Shown piece after piece: positions 23,144 through 31,212 of a DNA stretch of 40,197 nucleotides. The translations under genes and the position numbers were made by a program. Source of the stretch: DASQWC01 sp035640475 (GTDB lineage Bacteria; Actinomycetota; JAICYB01). Every line of letters begins with the position of its first letter. Position 1 is the stretch's first letter. Location of the stretch: positions 1 to 40,197 of the forward strand of contig DASQWC010000180.1 of NCBI GenBank assembly GCA_035640475.1, in the 5' to 3' direction. The notes under the pieces were generated by a model. It had not been told where the DNA came from and made no database searches. It saw only the letters and a list, made by a program, of their open reading frames with translations.

Positions 23144-24172
23144 TCAGCTCTCCTCTCTTGCGTCGTGATTGGTGCCGTTCCCGTTCGTCGAAGCCGGATG
23201 CCCCGTTAGGGCCAGGAACACCTCGTCGAGCTTCGGACGTCGCAGCGCGACGTCGTCGAGCGTGACGCCCGCGCGCTCGAGCGAACGGAGGCTCGTCATG
23301 AGCGGCGCGACGCCGTCCTCGACGCCGACGCGAACGCGCCGCGTCGCGTCGTCCACGTGCGGCTCGCCTTCGCCCACCTTTTTCAACGCGGTGGCGACGC
23401 GCGACAGGTGCTTGCGATCGCCCACGCTCACTTCGACGACGTTTCCGCCGGCGCGCCGCTTCAACTGACTCGGCGTCCCGGCGGCGACGGCGCGACCGTG
23501 ATCGATGATCACGATGTGGCTGGCGAGCGTGTCGGCCTCGTCGAGGTACTGCGTCGTGAGCAAGACGTCGGTTCCTTCTTGCACGAGGCCGCGGATCGCG
23601 TCCCACAGCTCGATGCGGCTGCGCGGATCGAGTCCGGTCGTCGGCTCGTCGAGAAGAAGCAACCGCGGAGCACCGACGAGGCTCGCGCCGAGGTCGAGCT
23701 TGCGTCGCATGCCGCCCGAGTACGTGCGCACGAGCCGCCCGGCGGCTTCGGACAACCCAAGTTGATCGAGCACCTTCTCGCTGTTGCGTTTCGCCGCGCG
23801 ACGGTCCTGACCGAAGAGCCGGGCGACCATCATCAGGTTCTCCAGACCCGTCATCGCCGGCTCGACGGCGGCGAACTGTCCGGCCAAGCCGATGTGGCGG
23901 CGGACGATCGCCGGCTCGCGCGCCACATCGTGGCCGACAACTCGCAGCGACCCCTCGTCCGGACGCAGCAGCGTCGACACAGCGCGCACGAACGTCGTCT
24001 TGCCGGCGCCGTTCGGACCGAGCAGCGCGACGACCTGTCCCGGCTCACTGACCAGCTCCAAGCCGTCGAGCGCCGCGACCTTTCCGTAGCGCTTGACGAC
24101 GCCGGTGGCCTCGATCGTCGGGGTCCCCGAGCGCCTCCTCGATCGAGGGCGAGGCTTCGTCTTCGTCGCCAT
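23144..24172 (-). CDS. ABC exporter ATPase (DrrA-like)
   Basis: 342-residue ABC ATPase with Walker A GPNGAGKTT, Q-loop region HIGLAGQFAAVEP, signature YSGGMRRK and Walker B LLLLDEPTTGLD. The H-loop is replaced: after TDVLLTTQYLDEAD the usual switch His is Gln, as in many DrrA-type ATPases. A C-terminal regulatory domain follows, with LRRPKLDEVFLALTG near the end. The ATG at 24172 has a strong Shine-Dalgarno (AGGAGG plus 5 bp); the frame is open to 24193 but no site supports that start. An Arg/Lys-rich tail (KTKPRPRSRRRSG) precedes the nucleotide-binding domain. Confidence 0.9.
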   Translation of the reverse strand: MATKTKPRPRSRRRSGTPTIEATGVVKRYGKVAALDGLELVSEPGQVVALLGPNGAGKTTFVRAVSTLLRPDEGSLRVVGHDVAREPAIVRRHIGLAGQFAAVEPAMTGLENLMMVARLFGQDRRAAKRNSEKVLDQLGLSEAAGRLVRTYSGGMRRKLDLGASLVGAPRLLLLDEPTTGLDPRSRIELWDAIRGLVQEGTDVLLTTQYLDEADTLASHIVIIDHGRAVAAGTPSQLKRRAGGNVVEVSVGDRKHLSRVATALKKVGEGEPHVDDATRRVRVGVEDGVAPLMTSLRSLERAGVTLDDVALRRPKLDEVFLALTGHPASTNGNGTNHDAREES

Positions 24173-24251
24173 CTCAACCTCCTGTTCGTTCAAGAACCGG
24201 ACCTTAACCAGCGAATTCGACAGCCCAGTGTCGGGAATTTCTTCTCGCTCT

Positions 24252-24301
24252 CGAACCCCGTTCTAGTCTACGAACACTGTTCTAGCATGGTACAGTGTTC
24301 G
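24252..24301. promoter_or_regulatory. Tandem operator-like repeats CGAACnCnGTTCTAG between exporter and TetR genes
   Basis: CGAACCCCGTTCTAG (24252-24266) and CGAACACTGTTCTAG (24271-24285) are direct repeats with a 19-bp period, and each is itself a short palindrome (GAAC-nnn-GTTC). In addition CGAACACTGT (24271-24280) pairs perfectly with ACAGTGTTCG (24292-24301) over an 11-bp spacer. The region covers the probable promoters of both divergent genes (TANNNT hexamers TAGTCT 24264-24269 and TACAGT 24291-24296). This layout is typical of TetR autoregulation with control of the neighbouring exporter. The binding protein is inferred to be the adjacent TetR. Confidence 0.6.
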
Positions 24302-25051
24302 CGTCAAGTGGAACGCGACAAGAACAACCCCGGGGCCGCGGAGGCCGTTCCCGAGCCGCCGTGGCGGCGCGCCCGGAAGGCGTCCACGAGGCGTCCACTT
24401 ACCCGTGACGCCATCGTCGAAACGGCGCTGCGGATCCTCGACCGTGAAGGCGTCGACGCGGTCAGCATGCGCTCGGTCGCGCACGAGCTCGGCACGGGGC
24501 CCGCATCGCTCTACTGGCACGTCGCGAACAAGGATGAGCTCCTCGATCTCCTCTACGACCGGATCATCGGGGAAGTCGAGATTCCGAAAGGCGTCCGGAC
24601 CTGGCAGGAGCAGATCAAAGAATTCGCGCACGCCATCCGGGCGGTGCTGCGCGAGCATCGCGATGTCGCGCGCATCACGCTCGCGCGGATCCCCACGGGA
24701 CCGAACGCGATGATCCGAATGGAGTGGATGCTGGGCGTGCTGCGTTCTGCCGGCATCCCCGATCAGGCGATCGCCCTCGGCGCCGACGCCGCGACGCTGT
24801 TCATCAACGCGTTCTGCTACGAGGAGGCAACACCGTTTCGCGCCGCCGGCAAGACGGGCGACATCGAACAAGGTGCGGAGTTGCTCGAGCAATACTTCAG
24901 CTCACTGCCGCCGGAGCGCTTCCCGAACTTTGCCGCGCTGGCGTCGGCCCTCACGATGGGGACCGTCGACGAACGCTTCGAGTTCGGACTCGACATGCTC
25001 GTGCGCGCGCTCGAAAGCCACGCACGACCTACTCGATCAAAGCGCTCCTGA
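24287..25051 (+). CDS. TetR-family repressor (TetR_C_1 type)
   Basis: 254 residues from the ATG at 24287; a GTG at 24308 (247 residues) is equally possible because the ATG lies within the operator-like palindrome and neither has a Shine-Dalgarno. After a basic, disordered N-terminus comes the TetR domain TRDAIVETALRILDREGV with helix-turn-helix VSMRSVAHELGTGPASLYWHV. A ligand-binding helical domain resembling classical TetR C-domains follows. It is divergent from the drrAB-like exporter and most likely represses that operon and itself. Whether it also reads the TCTGACR palindromes is untested. The 3' end overlaps the convergent phosphatase gene by 23 bp. Confidence 0.87.
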   Translation: MVQCSRQVERDKNNPGAAEAVPEPPWRRARKASTRRPLTRDAIVETALRILDREGVDAVSMRSVAHELGTGPASLYWHVANKDELLDLLYDRIIGEVEIPKGVRTWQEQIKEFAHAIRAVLREHRDVARITLARIPTGPNAMIRMEWMLGVLRSAGIPDQAIALGADAATLFINAFCYEEATPFRAAGKTGDIEQGAELLEQYFSSLPPERFPNFAALASALTMGTVDERFEFGLDMLVRALESHARPTRSKRS

Positions 25052-25802
25052 GCCGCTCGAGCGTCGGTTCGGGAAGTCCCTTCGCCACCAAGTAGCCGGC
25101 GAACGAGCCGTACCGGTCGCGCACTTCGTCTACGAATCGCTGCATCGTCTCCTCATACGGCGCGAAATGCATGGGCGGATTGTCGCGGTACATGTCCGGT
25201 GAATCCGGATCCGATGCGATGCGTTCGATGATCTGCTCGATCGCATCGCGCGTGAGGAAGTAGTCCTCGATCAGGTCTTCGTCGCGGACCCCCAGGGCGC
25301 CGAGCACTACGGCGCTGAGCACACCGGTTCGATCCTTGCCGGCCGCGCAGAAGAACACCGCCGGCAGCGCATCGTCGGTCGCAATCGCCTCGACGCCGCC
25401 CACGACGAGATCCGAGGACACCTCGAGCATTCCCAGGTACACCGCGAGCATCTCTTCCGGCGTGCGGTCGGGATTCGGGACGGCCGCCGCGCCGCCGACA
25501 ACGGGCGCCTCGCGCGGACGGCTCGTGATCGGGAGGTGGTGGCGCATCATGCCGCCCTCCGCGAGGAGTCCGATGCCGTACGCGCCGACCTCCAAGTCGT
25601 TGCGGAGATCCATCAGGGTACGAATGCCGAGCTCCTCGTGAACGCGTCCGGCGTCGGCGGCCGTCAGGCGATGGACGCTGTCGGCGCGGTAGAGCCTCCG
25701 CCAGCGCACCGTCCGGCCGTCGTTTGTTCGCCAGCCGCCGAGGTCGCGAAAGTTGAACGAGCCTTCGAACTCGATGCGCCTCGTGCCGACCGAGCTAGAC
25801 AA
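25029..25802 (-). CDS. Tyrosine/lipid phosphatase (PtpB-like, Y_phosphatase3)
   Basis: 257 residues with the N-terminal NFRDLGGWRT signature (17-26) and the Cys-x5-Arg phosphatase loop CAAGKDRTG (Cys152, Arg158), as in the atypical tyrosine phosphatases of the MptpB/LipA type. The residue before the catalytic cysteine is Phe instead of the common His. The LIDxR-like strand is TLMDLRND. The substrate may be a phosphotyrosine protein or a phosphoinositide-like lipid. The start is TTG at 25802, overlapping the preceding gene's stop by 8 bp, with no better codon nearby. It is the last gene of a three-gene minus-strand operon. There is no signal peptide. Confidence 0.83.
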   Translation of the reverse strand: MSSSVGTRRIEFEGSFNFRDLGGWRTNDGRTVRWRRLYRADSVHRLTAADAGRVHEELGIRTLMDLRNDLEVGAYGIGLLAEGGMMRHHLPITSRPREAPVVGGAAAVPNPDRTPEEMLAVYLGMLEVSSDLVVGGVEAIATDDALPAVFFCAAGKDRTGVLSAVVLGALGVRDEDLIEDYFLTRDAIEQIIERIASDPDSPDMYRDNPPMHFAPYEETMQRFVDEVRDRYGSFAGYLVAKGLPEPTLERLRSALIE

Positions 25803-26580
25803 CCCACTGCGCCTTTCCCTCGGCCCGGATGACGCGGCCGAACTGGAGGCCGGGGAAGTGCGCGGCGCTGGCCGGCGTCCCCGACTCCTCGAGCTCGCGC
25901 ATCATCGCGTTGCGGGTGCGCTTGGCCATCTCCGGATCGACGTCACCCATTCCCTCCCACTCCGCCTCCTCGAGCTCGATCGGACAGTGCGCCGCGTCGC
26001 CGAGGAGCATCGCTCGCTCTGTGCCGCTGGAGATCACGAGGGCCGTGTGACCGGGCGTGTGTCCCGGAGTCGGGAGCGTGTCCACACCCGGCGCGAGCGT
26101 CGCCTGGCCCTCGAAACTATCGAGTTGGTGGATCAGCGGCGAGAGCTTGCGCGCCGCGCCCGCTTCGTTGCCGGACTCGACGAAGTGCCACCAATCCGCC
26201 GCGTGACAGCGGTACGTCGCATTCGGAAAGACGATCGTCCCCTTCTGCGTCGCCCATCCCACGTGGTCGAAATGCAGATGCGTGAAGACGACGTCGGTGA
26301 CGGTGTCCGGCGATTCGCCGTTGTTCTTCAATTCGTCGAGCAGTCGTCCGCCGGTGAACCCCTCGATCTTCAGACTGCCGAGGCCGGCGTCGACGAGCAC
26401 TCGGCGCTCACCCGTACGGATGAGAAAGCAGCCGATGGCGAGGTCGATCCGTCCATCGTGGGTGAGCCAGCGCTTGTGCGGCTCCCAATCCGACGCCGGG
26501 GTGTTCGGATACATCTCAGAAGCCGGTGCGCTGAACTCACCGTCCAGCAACGGGACGAGCTCGAGATCACCGATCCTCAT
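25795..26580 (-). CDS. Metallo-beta-lactamase-fold hydrolase
   Basis: 261 residues from the ATG at 26580, which overlaps the preceding stop by 4 bp; the open frame upstream to 26982 is a shadow of the oxidoreductase gene. The dinuclear metal site is complete: HLHFDH (His101, His103, Asp105, His106), GHTPGHT (His178), and GDAAHCP (Asp195). Such enzymes are often lactonases or thioesterase-like hydrolases; the AHL-lactonase-like group is a possible relative. Its partners are a nitronate-monooxygenase-like enzyme and a phosphatase. A role in ester, lactone or CoA-thioester hydrolysis is inferred; the substrate is unknown. Confidence 0.85.
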   Translation of the reverse strand: MRIGDLELVPLLDGEFSAPASEMYPNTPASDWEPHKRWLTHDGRIDLAIGCFLIRTGERRVLVDAGLGSLKIEGFTGGRLLDELKNNGESPDTVTDVVFTHLHFDHVGWATQKGTIVFPNATYRCHAADWWHFVESGNEAGAARKLSPLIHQLDSFEGQATLAPGVDTLPTPGHTPGHTALVISSGTERAMLLGDAAHCPIELEEAEWEGMGDVDPEMAKRTRNAMMRELEESGTPASAAHFPGLQFGRVIRAEGKAQWVV

Positions 26581-27713
26581 GAGACCTGCGACACCGAGTC
26601 GAGGCGCTCGACGGCATCGACGTAGTCGCTCACCATCTCCTGAACGACCTGCCGGCACGTCTTCACACGATCGAGCTGCCCCACGACCTGGCCGACGAAG
26701 TAGTTGTCGAGCTGCTCGGCTCCCGATCCCTTCTCGTGCGACGCGCGAGCGATGCGTGTCCGTGCTCGCGCGATGAGCACGCTTTGCAGCGGCAGCGGCA
26801 GCGGATCGGGGTTCTCCGGATTGTCCCACTCCTCGGTCCACGCGCTGCGCAGCATGCGCGCGGGCTTTCCTGTGAGCGAGCGGGAGCGAATCGTGTCGCG
26901 CGACGTCGCAGCGAGGAACTTTTCCTTGACGACGGGGTGTGTCTCCGCCTCCTCGGTCGTCAGCCACACAGAGCCGCACCACACGCCTTCGGCTCCCAGG
27001 GCCATGGCCGCCGCCATCTGCCGGCCGTTGGCGATGCCGCCAGCGGCCAGCACGGGGACCGGAGCAACCGCATCGACGACCTCCGGTACGAGCACCATCG
27101 TCGCGACCTCGCCGGTGTGCCCGCCGGCCTCGGTGCCTTGCGCGACGATGATGTCGACTCCAGCGTTGACGTGGCGCTCCGCGTGCACCTTCGCACCCGC
27201 GAGAGCCAGGACCGCCGCGCCGTTGCGATGCGCTTCCTCGACGATGTCGGCCGGCGGGGAGCCGAGCCCGCTCGCGATGAGCTTGATCCCGTGGGCGTAG
27301 GCGACCTCGAACATCGGCGCATAAGTTCGGCGTGCGAGTGACAGCGAGCCACCCCGCGTCGACAGCTCACGCTGGACGTCCTCGGGCAGCTCGGGCACGT
27401 TGTAGCGCTTCAGCATTCCGTCGACGAATTGACGATGGGCGTCGGGAATAAGCTCGTCCATGGACGTCGCCTCGACTGCCGTCTGGCCGAGACCCGACAC
27501 CGTCGGGAACAGGAGGTCGAGGCCGTACGGCTTGCCTTTGACCCGTTCGTCGATCCATGTCAGCTCGGTCTCGAGCTGATCGGCGGACATCGCAACGGCG
27601 CCGAGCACGCCGAAACCTCCCGCGTTCGTGACGGCGGCGACGACGTCGCGGCAATGACTGAAGGCGAAGATCGGGAACTCGATCCCGAGCATCTCACTGA
27701 CACTGGTGCGCAT
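26577..27713 (-). CDS. Nitronate monooxygenase/2-nitropropane dioxygenase-like enzyme
   Basis: 378-residue FMN TIM-barrel protein, paralogous to ipdC but clearly different in sequence. It has GIEFPIFAFSHCRDVVAAVTNAGGFGVLG at the start, the QGTEAGGHTG signature, and APVPVLAAGGIANGRQ at the phosphate site. An insertion near 90-130 (DELIPDAHRQFVDGMLKRYN and following) is absent from ipdC. A strong GGGGAGG Shine-Dalgarno precedes the ATG. It heads an operon with a metallo-hydrolase and a phosphatase. It could oxidise nitronates or, like IpdC, act on CoA-linked intermediates; the sequence does not decide. Confidence 0.84.
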   Translation of the reverse strand: MRTSVSEMLGIEFPIFAFSHCRDVVAAVTNAGGFGVLGAVAMSADQLETELTWIDERVKGKPYGLDLLFPTVSGLGQTAVEATSMDELIPDAHRQFVDGMLKRYNVPELPEDVQRELSTRGGSLSLARRTYAPMFEVAYAHGIKLIASGLGSPPADIVEEAHRNGAAVLALAGAKVHAERHVNAGVDIIVAQGTEAGGHTGEVATMVLVPEVVDAVAPVPVLAAGGIANGRQMAAAMALGAEGVWCGSVWLTTEEAETHPVVKEKFLAATSRDTIRSRSLTGKPARMLRSAWTEEWDNPENPDPLPLPLQSVLIARARTRIARASHEKGSGAEQLDNYFVGQVVGQLDRVKTCRQVVQEMVSDYVDAVERLDSVSQVS

Positions 27714-27745
27714 GGTTCCTCCCCGAGATTTTTCGACGCACTATC

Positions 27746-27783
27746 TTGACACCTCTCGTGGCACATATACCTTGGGGGGGTAT
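27746..27783 (+). promoter_or_regulatory. csoR promoter region with CsoR-type operator ATACC...GGTAT
   Basis: TTGACA at 27746-27751 is a good -35 hexamer. Downstream lies ATACCTTGGGGGGGTAT (27767-27783), a pseudo-palindrome with ATACC and GGTAT arms and a G-tract. It strongly resembles the GC-tract operators of CsoR-family copper sensors. TATACC (27766-27771) could be the -10 element but stands only 14 bp from the -35, so a compressed or alternative promoter is possible. Binding of apo-CsoR here would repress the csoR-ATPase-cupredoxin operon, with Cu(I) releasing it. Confidence 0.7.
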
Positions 27784-27810
27784 TGTATGGTGTCTGTACA
27801 GGAGGTGGTC

Positions 27811-28092
27811 ATGGTCGGCTACGGACAGGACAAAGAAGCGGTGAAGACGCGGCTCCGCCGCATCGAGGGCCAGGTCAGAGGCTTGCAGCGGATGATCGAC
27901 GAGGACGCCTATTGCATCGACGTCCTGACGCAGGTCTCGGCGGCGACGAAAGCACTTCAGGCGCTCGCGCTTGTCCTCATGGACGATCACCTGTCGCACT
28001 GCGTCGCGGAAGCCGCCGCTGAAGGCGGCAAGGTGGCCGATCGCAAGATCGCCGAGGCGTCCGCAGCGATCGCGCGCCTCGTCCGCTCATGA
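27811..28092 (+). CDS. csoR: CsoR copper-sensing repressor
   Basis: 93 residues from the ATG at 27811, which has AGGAGG five bases upstream; open frame further upstream covers the operator and is not likely translated. The protein is the all-helical CsoR/RcnR fold starting DKEAVKTRLRRIEGQVRGLQRMI. The Cu(I) ligands are in place: Cys35, His60 and Cys64 (DAYCID and HLSHCV), the C-H-C triad of true copper sensors rather than nickel or formaldehyde sensors. It overlaps the copper ATPase by 4 bp (ATGA), and a matching operator lies in front. Confidence 0.92.
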   Translation: MVGYGQDKEAVKTRLRRIEGQVRGLQRMIDEDAYCIDVLTQVSAATKALQALALVLMDDHLSHCVAEAAAEGGKVADRKIAEASAAIARLVRS

Positions 28093-30779
28093 CCGACCTG
28101 CTCGTTGTCGCCGGCGGTGCCGTCCTGACGGCCCTCGGTCTGTGGTACTTCTTCGGGCCGAAGGCATCAAAGCTGGCCGAACTCGAGGACGGCGTCCAGC
28201 GCGCTGCCATCGTCGTCCAAGGTGCTTACTCGCCAAATGTCATCCGTGCTCGACAGGGCATGCCGCTCGAGCTCACGTTTGACCGCCGTGAGGGCGGAGA
28301 GTGCACGTCGAAGGTCGTCTTTCCGGATCTGCGGAAGGCGTTCGACCTTCCCGCCTTCAAGACGACCACGGTGACACTGCGACCGAATGAAGCGGGCACG
28401 TTCCCGTTCGCGTGCGGCATGAACATGGTTCACGGCACGCTCGTGATCGAACCGAACGGCTCAGTGCCGGCGGCCGAGATGCCGGAAGGCGTTCCCGAGC
28501 CCGAGGAGCCGCAGGACGAGCCGGCCGAGGCGCTCGAGGACACTGAAGCCGAAGGGCGGCGGGCCGAAGTGCGCGACCTCTCGTGGCGCGTCGGCATGGG
28601 CGCCCTCCTGACCGCTCCGGTCGTCTTCGCCGCGATGGCGCACGAGCTGTTCGACGCCATGTGGGTACCGGAGCTGCTTCTCGATCCCCGCTTCCAGCTC
28701 GTCCTCAGCGCGCCCGTCATGGTCGTTGCCGGCTGGCCCATCCACCGAACCGGATGGACCGCCTTGCGTCATCGATCGGCAGAGATGAACGCACTCATCA
28801 CGCTCGGCACCTCCGCCGCGTTCGTCTACAGCTTGATCGCCACGATCGTGCCCGGCTTGCTCCCAGCCGAGCTGCGCGACGTCTACTACGAAACGGTCGG
28901 CGTGATCATCACGCTGATCCTTCTCGGCCGACTACTCGAAGCGCGCGCGAAGGCCGGGACCGGAGAAGCGATTCGCGCGCTGATCGGGCTTCAGCCGCGA
29001 ACCGCACGAGTGATCCGCGACGGTGCGGACGTCGAAGTGCCCATCGCCGAAGTGCAGATCGGCGATGTAGTCCTCGTCCGACCTGGCGAGAAGATTCCTG
29101 TGGACGGAGAGATCGTCGAAGGCCGCTCGAGTGTCGACGAGTCGATGGTCACCGGTGAGTCGATTCCGGTGACCAAAGACGTCGGCGACGCGGTCATCGG
29201 TGCGACGCTCAACCAAACCGGCGCGTTCAAGCTCCGGGCGACCCAAGTCGGGAGCCGCACCGTCCTCGCCCAGATCATCCGCCTCGTCAAGGAAGCACAA
29301 GCCTCGAAGGCACCGATCCAACGGCTCGCCGACAGAGTGTCGAGTTACTTCGTTCCGGCCGTCGTCCTCATCGCCGTCTGGGCGTTCGTCGTGTGGTTCG
29401 TCGTCGGTCCGCCGCCGCAGGTCACGCTGGCGCTCGTTTCGGCTGTGGCCGTTCTGATCATCGCGTGCCCATGCGCTCTCGGGCTCGCAACACCGCTATC
29501 GATCATGGTCGCGACGGGCAAAGGAGCGACCTTCGGGATACTGATTCGTTCCGCCGAGGCCCTCGAAACGGCGCACAAGGTCCGGACGGTCATCTTCGAC
29601 AAGACCGGGACGATTACGCGCGGACAGCCCGCGCTGACCGACGTAGTGACCAAGGCGCCTTTTACAGAGTCCGAACTTCTGCGGCTCGTCGCATCCGTTG
29701 AGCGTTCTTCCGAGCACCCGTTGGGAGAGGCGATCGTCCGCGGAGCAATCGAACGCAAGATCGAGCTGATCGATCCTTCGGAGTTCGACTCCGTGACGGG
29801 CAAAGGAGTGCGCGCGCAGATCGAGGGACGCACCATTCTCATCGGGAACGAGAAGCTGCTCACGTCAAACGATGTGGTGCCCTCGTCGCTCCTCGACGAC
29901 GCGCACAGGCTCTCGGCGGAGGGCAAGACGCCGATCTTCGTCGCCGTCGACGGATCGCCTGCAGGCGTCGTCGCCGTCGCGGACACCACGAAGGAGGGTT
30001 CGCCGGAGACGATTGCGACGCTGCAATCGATGGGGATCGAGTCGATCATGATCACCGGCGACAATCGCCGGACCGCCGCTGCGATCGCCCGCGGCGTTGG
30101 CATCGGGCGCGTGCTGGCCGAAGTGCTTCCTGCTGACAAAGCCTCGGAGGTCCGGCGAATTCAGGCCGAGGGAAGGCTCGTCGCCATGGTCGGCGATGGA
30201 ATAAACGACGCTCCGGCTCTCGCGCAAGCGGATGTGGGCATTGCCATCGGCAGCGGAACCGACGTCGCGATCGAAGCGTCCGACGTGACGCTGATCTCAG
30301 GCGACTTGCGGGGCGTCGTAGCGGCGATTCGCCTCAGCCGGGCCACGATGCGGAACATTCGGCAGAACCTGTTCCTCGCCTTCGTGTACAACACCCTCGG
30401 CATCCCGGTCGCGGCCGGAGTTCTGTATCCGTTCCTCGGCCTCCGACTCAGCCCGATGATCGCCGCCGGAGCGATGGCGTTGAGCTCCCTCTCCGTCGTG
30501 TCCAACGCGAATCGGTTGCGGCGATTCGCACCGGGAGGCGTCGATACACGACCGGCGCCGGTCGCCGAGCCGAACGTCGAGGTCGCACAGCCGGCGCCGA
30601 CCGCCATCGACCCCGTGTGCGGTATGAGCGTTGATCCCACGACGGCCGTGCGACGGACACACGCCGGCGAGACGTACTCCTTCTGTTCGGATCACTGCGC
30701 TCACGCCTTTGCAGAGCATCCGGACCGATACTCGAGCGAGGTGCCGACGGGCGATCACCGCGGGGGTCATCACTCATGA
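28089..30779 (+). CDS. Copper P1B-type ATPase with N-terminal cupredoxin and C-terminal YHS domain
   Basis: 896-residue Cu-exporting ATPase with unusual ends. The N-terminus has a membrane helix (5-22) and then a cupredoxin-like domain (about 37-121) with potential Cu ligands Cys72 and FACGMNMVHG (Cys109, Met111, Met113, His115). There is no HMA (GMTCxxC) domain. An acidic linker follows (about 126-160). The ATPase core has the CPC motif (Cys460, Cys462), actuator TGES (355-358), phosphorylation site DKTGT (Asp504), SEHPLG (His543, Pro544) and hinge GDGINDAP (702-709). The C-terminus carries a YHS/TRASH-like domain (about 839-882: DPVCGM, Cys866, Cys870). It lies in a csoR-ATPase-cupredoxin operon. 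Efflux of Cu(I) is near certain; silver is possible. Confidence 0.93.
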   Translation: MTDLLVVAGGAVLTALGLWYFFGPKASKLAELEDGVQRAAIVVQGAYSPNVIRARQGMPLELTFDRREGGECTSKVVFPDLRKAFDLPAFKTTTVTLRPNEAGTFPFACGMNMVHGTLVIEPNGSVPAAEMPEGVPEPEEPQDEPAEALEDTEAEGRRAEVRDLSWRVGMGALLTAPVVFAAMAHELFDAMWVPELLLDPRFQLVLSAPVMVVAGWPIHRTGWTALRHRSAEMNALITLGTSAAFVYSLIATIVPGLLPAELRDVYYETVGVIITLILLGRLLEARAKAGTGEAIRALIGLQPRTARVIRDGADVEVPIAEVQIGDVVLVRPGEKIPVDGEIVEGRSSVDESMVTGESIPVTKDVGDAVIGATLNQTGAFKLRATQVGSRTVLAQIIRLVKEAQASKAPIQRLADRVSSYFVPAVVLIAVWAFVVWFVVGPPPQVTLALVSAVAVLIIACPCALGLATPLSIMVATGKGATFGILIRSAEALETAHKVRTVIFDKTGTITRGQPALTDVVTKAPFTESELLRLVASVERSSEHPLGEAIVRGAIERKIELIDPSEFDSVTGKGVRAQIEGRTILIGNEKLLTSNDVVPSSLLDDAHRLSAEGKTPIFVAVDGSPAGVVAVADTTKEGSPETIATLQSMGIESIMITGDNRRTAAAIARGVGIGRVLAEVLPADKASEVRRIQAEGRLVAMVGDGINDAPALAQADVGIAIGSGTDVAIEASDVTLISGDLRGVVAAIRLSRATMRNIRQNLFLAFVYNTLGIPVAAGVLYPFLGLRLSPMIAAGAMALSSLSVVSNANRLRRFAPGGVDTRPAPVAEPNVEVAQPAPTAIDPVCGMSVDPTTAVRRTHAGETYSFCSDHCAHAFAEHPDRYSSEVPTGDHRGGHHS

Positions 30780-31207
30780 GGAGGGCTGTCGGTCTTTCAG
30801 TGCTCATGCTTTTCGTCGTGTCGTGCGCCACGTCGGAAGTCGCTCGCGACGATGCGAAGGGTCGCACTGTCGTCGTCACGATGCGCGACAACCACTTCGA
30901 GCCCGACCGGCTCGAGGTTCGACGCGGGGAAACGATTGCGTTTCGCTTTGTGAACAGGGGGCGAGTCCAGCACGACGCCTTCCTCGGAGATGAGGCTGCA
31001 CAGCAGCGCCATGAGGCGGAGACGGCTGAGTCGGAGGAAGATCACGGCGATGGTCACGCCGCGACGGACGCCGACGCAATCACCGTCAAGCCAGGGGACA
31101 GCGGCCGGCTGACGCACACGTTCGACAGCCGCGGCACGATCCTCATCGGCTGTCACGAGCCCGGACATTACGACGACGGAATGGTGGTGAAGATTACCGT
31201 CGGCTGA
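30776..31207 (+). CDS. Cupredoxin lipoprotein (type-1 copper protein)
   Basis: 143 residues, overlapping the ATPase by 4 bp (ATGA). A short lipoprotein signal ends FVVSC (Cys17). The cupredoxin domain carries His66 (VQHDAF), Cys126, His131 and Met136 (CHEPGHYDDGM), the standard type-1 copper set. Between the first and later ligands is an acidic, His-containing insertion (residues 79-94, HEAETAESEEDHGDGH) that may buffer copper. It likely receives or stores copper outside the membrane, downstream of the ATPase. An electron-transfer role is an alternative. Confidence 0.88.
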   Translation: MRRAVGLSVLMLFVVSCATSEVARDDAKGRTVVVTMRDNHFEPDRLEVRRGETIAFRFVNRGRVQHDAFLGDEAAQQRHEAETAESEEDHGDGHAATDADAITVKPGDSGRLTHTFDSRGTILIGCHEPGHYDDGMVVKITVG

Positions 31208-31212
31208 CGGCG

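Noticed and set aside
23144..24172. Exporter read as an antibiotic-resistance locus
   Set aside because: DrrAB-like architecture alone does not show a drug substrate; lipids or steroid intermediates are as likely.
23357..24286. Open frame on the plus strand continuous with the TetR gene, suggesting a much longer protein
   Set aside because: It is antisense to the ABC ATPase gene and has Arg/His-rich shadow composition; TetR homology starts only after 24308.
25795..26982. Longer N-terminus for the metallo-beta-lactamase-fold protein
   Set aside because: The extra 134 residues are a shadow of the overlapping oxidoreductase gene; the ATG at 26580 has the ATGA coupling typical of this genome.
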